Assembly (NCBI RefSeq): GCF_026151205.1 | Contig: NW_026971857.1 | Coordinates: forward strand, 1 to 27,720 | DNA: 27,720 nt | From: Bolinopsis microptera | Taxonomy: Eukaryota > Ctenophora > Tentaculata > Lobata > Bolinopsidae | Reading direction: 5' to 3' | Part shown: piece by piece, positions 18,985 through 27,720 of the stretch | Layout of the letters: each line of letters starts with the position of its first letter | Numbering within the stretch: position 1 is the stretch's first letter | The notes under the pieces: generated by a model | Told to the model about the DNA's origin: nothing | The model's input: the letters and a program-made list of their open reading frames with translations, nothing else | Database searches by the model: none | Translations under genes and position numbers: made by a program

Positions 18985-20604
18985 AATTGGGGTTGGGGGG
19001 GGGTATGGCCTGAAATAAATTTCCCCGTCGGGAAAAAAAATTTTTCCTAAACCCAAAAATTTTCTAAAAGGCTGAGTCCATAGTATTTAAATTGCCCGTA
19101 TGCCCATAAAAAAGTGACCTCCAGTCAGTAAAATTGGGGTTCTGGGAGAGCGGGTTTATATATTTTTTTAGCGGACTGGTCAAAAAAATTTACCTCAGAT
19201 CAGTAAAATTGGGGTTCTGGGGCTGCATGAGTCCACTGTATTTAATATTAGCCCTTAAGGGGCCCAAAAAAAGTGACCTCAATCATAAAAATTGGGGGGG
19301 GGGAGGCTCATGATCCCCTAGTATTTTAAAAAATTTTTGGCCAATAAAATGGCTCCGAAGTAAAAAGGGGGCCTACTGATAATCCACTGTATTTTTTTTT
19401 ATGTATGGCCAAAAAAAATGATCCATCCCTAAAATTAGGGGGCCCGGGGGGCTCATAAAGGAAATTTTTTAAATTAGCCCGGGGGGAAAAAAAAGTCCAA
19501 AGAAATTGGGGTGCTAAGTGCAAAATATAGGTTTAAAAATTTAGCCCACTGGAAAAATTGCCTGTCGTAAAATTTGGGGTTTAATCAAAGTAAAAAGTTT
19601 TTTTTATTTATGGTTTTAAAAAGTGACTCCAAAATTAAAAATTGGGGTTGGGGCCCAAAATCATGGGTTTTTTTTTAAATTACGGTTTTAAAAGGAACCT
19701 CCAGATCAGTAAAATTAGGGGGCGGAAGTGATAGGCCCTTATTTTTTATTTTAAAAAATTTAAAAGGGCCTCCAGATCGTAAATTGGGGTTTGGGGGGGC
19801 TGCTAGTCCCGTATTTTTATTAGCCTTATTCAAAAAATGTGCCCCAAACAGTAAAATTGGGGGGGGAGGTGAAAAACCAAATTTATTTTCCGTCGGCCAA
19901 TTAAAAAATTTTTCCAGCGTAAAATTAGGGGGCTGGGGAGGAGAGCCATGTATTTAAATTGCCTTAGGGCCCAAAAAAATGTGCCTCCAAAATTTTAAAA
20001 AGGGGTTGGGGAGCTTAAATTAATTTATTTTAATAGCCTTAAGGCTAATAAAAAGGGGCCCCGAAGTTAAAATTTGGGGGGTTGGGGTTTTTAAGTTTTT
20101 TAATTTTTTTTCCCCGGGAAAAAAAGGCTCGGGACAAAATTGGGGGGAAAATGCTAGGGTCAAGAAAATTTCCGTACCCAAAATTTGTGACCCGATAGTA
20201 AAATTTTTTTTTAAAGGCTCCAAACCCAGATTTTAAAAAAAGCTTTGGGGCCAAAAAAAGTCCTCCTTTTAAATTAGGGGTCGGGAAAATGCCCCAGTCC
20301 AATTTTTTGGTTTAAAGGCCCAATAAAAGGACCCTCAATAAATTTTCGGGGGGGGCTATAGGCCGGGTTTTTTATTTCCCCGTATGGTTTTTGTGCCTCC
20401 AAAAATCAGAAATTGGGGTCTGGAAGGGGGAAAAAAAATTTTTTTAATAAAAGGGCCCCAAAAAATTTAAAATTGGGGGGGAGAGTCCCCCGGGTATATA
20501 AATTTTTTTGCCTTTAAAAAAAAAATTACCCCCAAAAATAAAAAGGGTTGGGGCTGCATGGCCACTAGTATTTATTTTCCTGTTGGCCAAAAAATGGGAC
20601 CCCA
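18985..20604. repeat. Most decayed stretch of the array
   Basis: Recognisable units are sparse here (for example around 19075-19140, 19185-19260 and 19690-19735). Between them only scraps such as TAAAATT, GGGG and CCTCC keep the right order, separated by A, T and G runs. No coding sequence, transposon end or RNA gene stands out. Remnants of the unit run right up to the poly-G (GGCCAAAAAATGGGACCCCAG), so it is still satellite DNA. Confidence 0.7.

Positions 20605-20684
<80 letters not shown>
20605..20684. repeat. Poly-G run of 80 nt at one base of a monomer
   Basis: The left flank reads TGGGACCCCA and the right flank ATCAGTAAAATTAGG, so the run replaces the single G of CCAGATCAG and repeat phase is kept. 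The unit on the right is nearly perfect, while the left side is badly decayed. Open frames here (poly-Gly on plus, poly-Pro on minus) are artefacts. Base-call or polishing failure is the simplest reading. Confidence 0.93.
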
Positions 20685-20685
<1 letters not shown>

Positions 20686-23600
20686 TCAGTAAAATTAGGG
20701 GTGCTGGGAGAGCTGCATAGAGTCCACTAGTATTTAATATTTGCCTGTACTGGCTCAAAAAATGTGACCTCCAGATCAGTAAAATTTGGGGTGTGGGGAG
20801 CTGCATAGAGTCCACTATATTAATATTAGGCCCGTACTGGCCCAATAAAATGTGCCTCCAGATCGTAAAATTAGGGGGTGGGAGCTTCATAGAGTCCACA
20901 TTATTTAAATTAGCCTTACTGGCTCAATAAAATGTACCTCCAGTCAGTAAAAATAGGGGGCGGGAGGCTCATAGAGTCCACTGTTTTAAAATTTGTGTAC
21001 TGGCCCCCAAAAATGTGCCCCCAGTCATAAAATTTTGGGGGCTGAAAAGCTGCATAGGTCCCACTAGTATTTAATATTAGCCCGTATGGGCCCAAAAAAA
21101 TGTGACCTCCAGTCAAAAAAAATTAGGGGGCTGGGAAAAGCTGATGAGCCCCCTAGAAATTAAAAATTTTGCCGTTCGGCCAATAAAATGTACCCCCCAG
21201 TCAGAAAATTAGGGGGCTGGAGAGCTGCATAGAGCCACTAGTATTTTTTTAGCCGTATGGCCAATAAAAAGTGCCTCCGATCGTAAAATTAGGGGGCTGG
21301 GAAAAGGCCATAGAAATTTCCACTATATTTTTTATTAGCCTTATGGCCAAAAAGTGACCTCCAGTCAGTAAAAATTAGGGGCTGGGAGACTGCATAGAGT
21401 CCCATATTTTAAAATTTAGCCTGTATGGCTCAATAAAATGTGACCTAAGTCAGTAAATTAGGGGGTGGGGAGGCTAGAGTCCCGTTTTTTTGCCGTCTGG
21501 CCCCTAAAATGTGACCCCAGATCGTAAAATTGGGGGGGTGGGGGGACTGATGAGTTTCCCCTAGTATTTATTTTTATTTTTACTGGCTCAATAAAAAGTG
21601 TCCCCAATCAGTAAATTGGGGGCTGGGGAGAGGTAAGGTCCCCTGTAAAATTTAAAATACCCGTACGGGGCCCCTAAAATGTGACCTCCAGATCAGAAAA
21701 ATTTGGGGGGCTGGAAAACTGATTTAAGTCCATATATTTAATTTTCCGGGACTGGCTCATAAAATGTGACCTCAAGTCAGTAAAATTGGGGGGGCTGGGG
21801 GATGTAGAGTCCACTAGTTTTAATTTAGCCCTGTACTGGCCAAAAAAAAAGGACCTCCGATCAAAAAATTAGGGGGCGGGAGGCTGATAGAGTCCATGTT
21901 TTAAATTACCTGTTATGCCCAAAAAAAATGTGACTCCAGAAGGTAAAATTAGGGGGTGGGAGCTGCAAGGTCCATAGTATTTATTATTTGCCTGTCTGGG
22001 TCTAAAAGTGACCTCCCGATCAGTAAAATTGGGGGCTGGGAAAAGGGATGAGTTCACTAGTATTAATATTACCTGTACTGGGCCTAAAAAGTGACTCCAG
22101 ATCATTTAAAAATTAGGGGGCTGGGAGATGCATAGAGGCCCCTATATTTAATATTTGCCTGTACTGGCCAAAAAAAATTGACTCCGATCAGTAAAAATTT
22201 GGGGGCTGGGAGACCTTTGAGTCCCTAGTTTTTTTTATTGCGTATGGCCCTAAAAAAGTGACCTCCAATCAGAAAAAGGGGTGGCCCCGGGAGGGCCCGC
22301 ATAGAGTCCCTAGTATTAAAAATGCCTGAATCAATAAAAAGTGCCCCCAGTCAGTTTAAAAATTTGGGGGTGGGGGGGGTGATAGGTCCCCTTTTTTAAA
22401 ATTAGCTTATGGCCAAAAAAAAGTGCCCCCGATCATTTAAAATTTGGGGGTGGGAGATGCATAGAGTCCCTAGATTTTATTTGGTACTGGCCAATAAAAT
22501 TTACTCCAGTTCAGTAAATTAGGGGTGGGAACTGAAGTCCCCTGTATTTAATATTAGCCCGTACGGCTAATTTAAAAGTGACCTCCCTCGAAAATTAGGG
22601 GGGCTGGGGAACTGCTAAGCCACTAGTATTTAATATTAAACCTGTACTGGGCCAATAAATGTGACTCCAAACGTAAAATTAGGGGTGTGGGAAGTGATAG
22701 AGTCCCTAGTATTTAATTTTCCGGAGGCCAAAAAATACCTCCAGACTAAAATTTTGGGGGGGGGAGTTGCAAAGGCCTTTTTAATTTAGTGTCTGGCCAA
22801 AAAAATGTGACCTCCGTCGTTTAAAAAAGGGGGGTGGGATGACTGCTTTGGTCCATTTTTATTTAAAATTAGCCCCTGTACTGGGGAAAAAAATGTGACC
22901 TCCCGATCAGTAAAATTAGGGGGTGGGAGGGCTTCATAGAGTCCCTAGTATTAAAATTTGCCCCTTATGGCCAATAAAAGTCCTCCGATCAGTAAAATTA
23001 GGGGGCTGGGTAAGGGTGAGGCCACTTTTAATTTAGCCCTGTATGCCCAAAAAAATTGACCTCCGATCTAAAATTTGGGGGTGGAGACTGATGGTCCCCT
23101 AGTATTTTTTAAAATTGCCTGGGGCCAATAAATGGACCCCCAGATCGTAATTTGGGGTGGGGGGGGCCATAGATCGTATTTAAATTTGCCTGTACGGCCA
23201 AAAAGTGACCTCCAATCAGAAAATTAGGGGGCTGGGAGACTGCATAGGTCCCCCTAGTATTTTAAAATTTTGCCCTGTACGGCCAATAAATTTGACCTCC
23301 AGATCAGTTTTGGGGGCTGGGGACCCGAAAAGGTCCCCTGTATTTTAAAATTTGCGTAGGCCCTAAAGGACCTCCCGATCAGTAAAATTAGGGGGCTGGG
23401 GGATGATAGAGTCCCTGTATTTATATTTCCCGTACTGGGCCCAAAAAATGTTTACCCCCAGATTAAATTAGGGGGGGTGGAAGAGCTGCATAGAGTCCAT
23501 GTATTTATATTAGCCGGGAGGTCATAAAATGGACCTCCAGATCAGTAAAATTAGGGCCCGGGGAGCTGCTAGAGTCCATGAATTTTTTTTTTGCTGTAAG

Positions 23601-26600
23601 GCCCAAAAAATGTGACCCCCCCGATCAGTAAAATTGGGGGTGGGGAGACTGCATAGAGTCCATAGATTTAAAATTAGCTGTATGGCCAAAAATGTGACCT
23701 TTCCAAAACAGAAATTGGGGGCTGGAGATGATAGGTCCCTGTATTTAATATTGCCCGTACGGCCAATAAAATGTGACCTCCCGATCAGTAAAAATTTGGG
23801 GGGTGGGGAGGCATAGAGTCCCCTAGTATTTATTTTACTGTACTGGCCAAAAAAATTTCCTCCCAAACAGTAAAATTAGGGGGCTGGGAGGCTGCATAAA
23901 GGGCCCCCTTGTATTTAAAATTTTCCTTTCTGGGCCCCAAAAAAATGTGCCTCCAATCAGTAAATTGGGGGCTGGGGGACTGCTAGAGTCCCCTGTTTTA
24001 ATATTAGCCTGTTGGCCAATAAAATGGACCCCAGATCGTAAAATTTGGGGGTTTGGGGGGGCTGCATAGAGCCCCTAGTATTTAAAATAAACCGTATGGC
24101 CAATAAAATGTGACCCCCAGATCATAAAATTAGGGGCTGGGGCCCGCATAGGTCCATGTATTTTAAAAAGCCCGTACTGGCCAATAAAAAGTGACCCCCC
24201 CAGATAGTAAAATTAGGGGGCTGGGACCCCGAAAAAAGCCCCTGTATTTTAATTTAGTTTTACTGGCCCCAAAAAATGTGACCTCCAGATCAGTAAAATT
24301 AGGGGGCTGGGGGACGAAGAGTCATGATTTAATATTTCTGTATGGGCCCAATAAAATGGACCTCCAGATCGTAAAATTGGGGGTGGGAGACGATAGATCC
24401 CTAGATTTTAAAATTAGCTGACTGGCCAAAAAAATGGACCCCCCGATCAGTAAAATTAGGGGCTGGGAGGCCGATAGAGTCCACTAGTTTTAATTTAAAA
24501 CCTGTACTGGCCAAAAAATGTGACCCCCAAACATAAAATTTGGGGCTGGGGGACGCATGGTCCATAGTATTTAATATTTGCCTGAACCAATTTAAATGTG
24601 CCCCCAGATCAGTAAATTAGGGGGCTGGAGACTGCAAAGGGGCCATGTTTTAATTTGCTGACGGGCCAAAAAAAATGTGACCTTCCAGATCAGTAAAATT
24701 AGGGGGGGGAGGCTGCATGGCCATAGTATTTTTATTAGCCTGTATGGCCCCAAAAAATGTGCCCCAGATCGTAAAATTAGGGGCTGGGGGGACTGCGAGT
24801 CACTAAATTTATTGCTGTATGGGCCAATAAAATGTACCTTTCCAGCAGTAAAAATAGGGGCTGGGGACTGATAGAGTCAAGATTTAAAAATTGCCCGTAC
24901 TGGCTAAAAAAAATGTACCTCCAGATCAGTAAAATTAGGGGGCTGGGAAAACTGCAAGAGCCCTAGTATTTTTTTTAGCCTGTATGGCCATAAAATGTGA
25001 CCTCCGTCGTAAATTGGGGTGGAAAACTGATAGGTCCATAGTATTTAATATTAGCCTGTAATGGGCCATAAAATGTGACCCCCAGTCAGTAAAATTGGGG
25101 TGGGGAGACGCATAGGTCCCCTAGTATTTAATATTAGCTGATGGCCAATAAAATGTGACCCCAGATAGTTTAAAATTAGGGGGTGGGGGGACGCAAGAGT
25201 CCATAGTATTTAATATTGCCGTATGGCCCAAAAAAATGTGACCTCCAGATCATAAAATTAGGGGGTGGGGGGGGTTTTGATTTAAAAAGGCTGGCAAAAA
25301 AAAGGGGGGGGGGAGGGGGTCCCCCTAGTATTTAATTTAGCTGTATGGCCAATAAAAGTGGGCCTCCAAAATCAGTTTTTGGGGTGGGGAAGGCTTTGAG
25401 TCCCCCTAGTATTTATATTAGCCTGTACTGGCCAAAAAGTGACCCCCAGATCAGTAAAATTAGGGGGCTGGGAGCTGCTGGTCCATGTATTTATTTTAGC
25501 CTTTTACTGGCCAAAAAAAGTGACCCCCTCAGTAAATTAGGGGGTGGAGAACTGTAAGTCCATAGGATTTAATTTAGCCTGTTGGCCCAATAAAAAGTGC
25601 CTCCAGATCAGTAAAATTAGGGGGCTGGGGGGACTGCATAGAGTAAGTATTTAATTAGCCTTTACTGGCCAATAAAAGTGACTCCAGATCAGAAAAAATT
25701 TGGGTGCTGGAGAGCTGCATAGAGTCCACTAGTATTTAATATTGCCGTACTGGCCAATTTAAAAAGTGCCCCAGATCTAAAATTAGGGGGGCTGGGGGGA
25801 ACTGTGAGTCCATGTATTTTATTAGCCTGCTGGCCAATAAATGTGCCTCCAGATCAGTAAAATTAGGGGGCTGGGGGGGGCTGAATAAGTCCACAGATTA
25901 ATTTACCTGTATGGCTCAATAAAATTGCCTCCGCAGTAAAAATTGGGGGCTGGGGAAGGCCCTGAGTCCCCTAGTTTTATTTGCCCACCGGCCCAAAAAA
26001 ATGGACCCCCAGATCAGTAAAAAAATTAGGGGGAGGGAACTGCATAGAGTACTAGAATTTAAAATTTTCCCGTACTGGGCCCCAAAAAATGTGACCCCCA
26101 GATCAGTAAAAAATTTGGGGGTGGGGGAACTTTCTAGAGTCCCCTAGTATTTTAAAATTAGCCTGTAATGGCCCCTAAAAGTGCCTCCAGAACGAAATTA
26201 GGGGGCGGGAGACCCGCATGAGTCCACTGATTTAATATTAGCCTGTAGGCCAATAAAATGTGACCTCCAGATCAGTAAAATTAGGGGGCTGGGGGACGAT
26301 AGATCCACTAAATTTTTTAAAATTTTGTACGCCAATAAAATGTGACCTCCAGTCAGTAAAATTAGGGGGCTGGAAAACTGCATAGGGCCCCCCCAGTATT
26401 TTTAATTTTTGTATGGCCTAAAATGTGACCTCGATCAGTAAAATTAGGGGGTGGGACGCATAGAGTCCACTATATTTAATTTAGCCGTATGGCCAATAAA
26501 ATGTCCCGTAAATTAGGGGGTGGAACCCTTTTGAGTCCAAAATATTTAAATTTAGGTACTGGCCAATAAAAAATTTACCCCAGATAGAAAATTGGGGGCG

Positions 26601-27720
26601 GGAGATGTAGAAATCCCCCAAAATTTAAAAAAAGCCTTACTGGCCAAAAAAAGTGACCCCCAGATCGTAAATTTTGGGGGTGGGAGACGCATAGAGTCCC
26701 CTAGTATTTAAAATTTTGCCCGTACTGGCCAAAAAATGTGACCCCCAGATCAGTAAAATTAGGGGCTGGGGGAATGCATAAGTCAAATAGATTTAATATT
26801 AGCCTGTCTGGCCAATAAATGTGACTCCAGATCGTAAAAAGGGGGGTGGAGACGCATAGGCCCTAGTATTTAAATTACTGTACTGGCCAATAAAAATGTG
26901 ACCCCCGTCAGTAAAATTTGGGGGCTGGGGGGCTGATAATCCCCCGATTTAAAATTACCGTATTAATAAAAATTACCCCCAATCAAAATTTGGGGGGGGG
27001 GCCCAAGGTCCCTATATTTTTTACCCCCTTCCTCAAATTTTGGACCCCAAAACCTAAAATTGGGGGGTGGGGACTGCATGGTTCCCCCTGTATTTATTTA
27101 GCCGTACGGTCCCAAAAAAATGGACTCCAATCATAAAATTAGGGGGCTGGGGGGCTGCATGAGTCCACTAGATTTAAAAAATTACCCGTAAGGCCAATAA
27201 AAATTTTACCTCCCCCGATCAGTAAAAAATTGGGGCTGGGAGATGCATAGAGCCATAGTATTAAAATTAGCTGTACTGGCCTTTAAAAAAGGCTCGATCG
27301 TAAAATTGGGGGGGGAGGCCTGCATGAGTCCACTATATTTTTTATTGCCTGTATGGGCCCAATAAAAGTGACCCCAGATCATAAAATTGGGGGCCCGGGG
27401 ACTGATAGAGTCCACTAGAAATTTTATTCCTGATGGCCAATAAAATGTGACTCCCGATCAGTAAATTAGGGGGCTGGGAGACTGATAGAGTCCACTTATT
27501 TTATTAGCCCCGTAGCCAAAAAAATGTGCCTCCGATCAGTAAATTAGGGGGGTGGGGGGCTGCAAGAGTCCACTAGTATTAATATTCCTGTACGGGGCCC
27601 AAAAAAATGTGACCCCCCAGATCATAAAATAGGGGGCTGGGGGGACGATAGAGTCCCTGTATTTAAAAATTAGCTGTACTGGGCCATAAAAAGGCCCCAG
27701 ACATAAAATTGGGGCGGGGG
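20685..27720. repeat. Right-hand array, blurred, running off the window
   Basis: The segment opens with a near-consensus copy (20685-20760) and then blurs progressively. GGCCAAT is the usual form of the box, with scattered GGCTCAAT units (about 20740, 20920, 21425, 21580, 25910). GGGGGCTGG or GGGGGTGGG replaces GGGGTGCTGG, and GAGAGCTGCAT is often shortened to GAGACTGAT or GACGCAT. Mean spacing is about 81 bp near the end. A short good copy lies at 25704-25755. The array continues past 27720. No gene is visible. Confidence 0.85.
25265..25320. other. Small G/A-rich break in the array
   Basis: Between a normal GATCATAAAATTAGGGGG and a normal CCCCCTAGTATTTAA lies a stretch of G and A runs with a short TTTTGATTTAAAAAGGCTGGC. 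It takes the place of part of one or two monomers. Like the stretch at 17385-17500 it looks like a misread unit rather than an insertion. Confidence 0.5.

Noticed and set aside
20444-20899. Open frames with poly-Pro (minus) and poly-Gly (plus)
   Set aside because: They translate the 80-nt G run and flanking satellite. There is no start context, domain or codon structure.

Overview
The whole window is one tandem-repeat (satellite) array. I find no credible protein-coding gene, RNA gene, transposon, CRISPR array or operon. The unit is 91 bp where it is intact: the same phase point, the start of GTGACCTCC, recurs at 1621 and 1712. It is about 42% G+C and contains no CpG. The array enters and leaves the window in mid-unit, so both ends lie outside. 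I estimate about 300 monomers, all in the same orientation. Tandem satellite DNA on this scale points to a eukaryotic nuclear genome, for example pericentromeric, centromeric or other heterochromatin. I do not recognise the family and cannot name a species. A CpG-free consensus fits a genome with CpG methylation, but this is weak evidence.

Layout. 1-1538: blurred monomers. 1539-4530: clean core of about 33 monomers, with nearly identical copies at about 1574-2460. 4531-8087: blurred monomers with a better island at 6605-7200. 8088-9665: an uninterrupted run of 1578 T, placed exactly inside the T-run of one monomer. 9666-13955: blurred monomers that keep the GGCTCAAT box, ending in a near-consensus patch at 13761-13955. 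13956-17384: monomers in which that box is mostly GGCCAAT or GGGCCCAA. 17385-17500: an almost C-free interruption. 17501-18984: array. 18985-20604: the most decayed stretch. 20605-20684: a run of 80 G at the single G of CCAGATC. 20685-27720: array again, starting with near-perfect copies; the spacing falls to about 81 bp by the end, with a small G/A-rich break at 25265-25320.

Interpretation. Differences from the 91-bp unit are mostly short deletions, homopolymer-length changes and substitutions that copy a neighbouring base. This pattern, with the giant T and G runs that keep repeat phase, looks more like noisy single-molecule sequence or failed consensus polishing of a collapsed satellite than natural divergence. 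The satellite itself is almost certainly real; the detail outside 1539-4530 should not be trusted base by base. Every ORF of 60 codons or more is a by-product of the repeat or of the homopolymers. I did not find a new biological system beyond an unidentified dyad-rich satellite.
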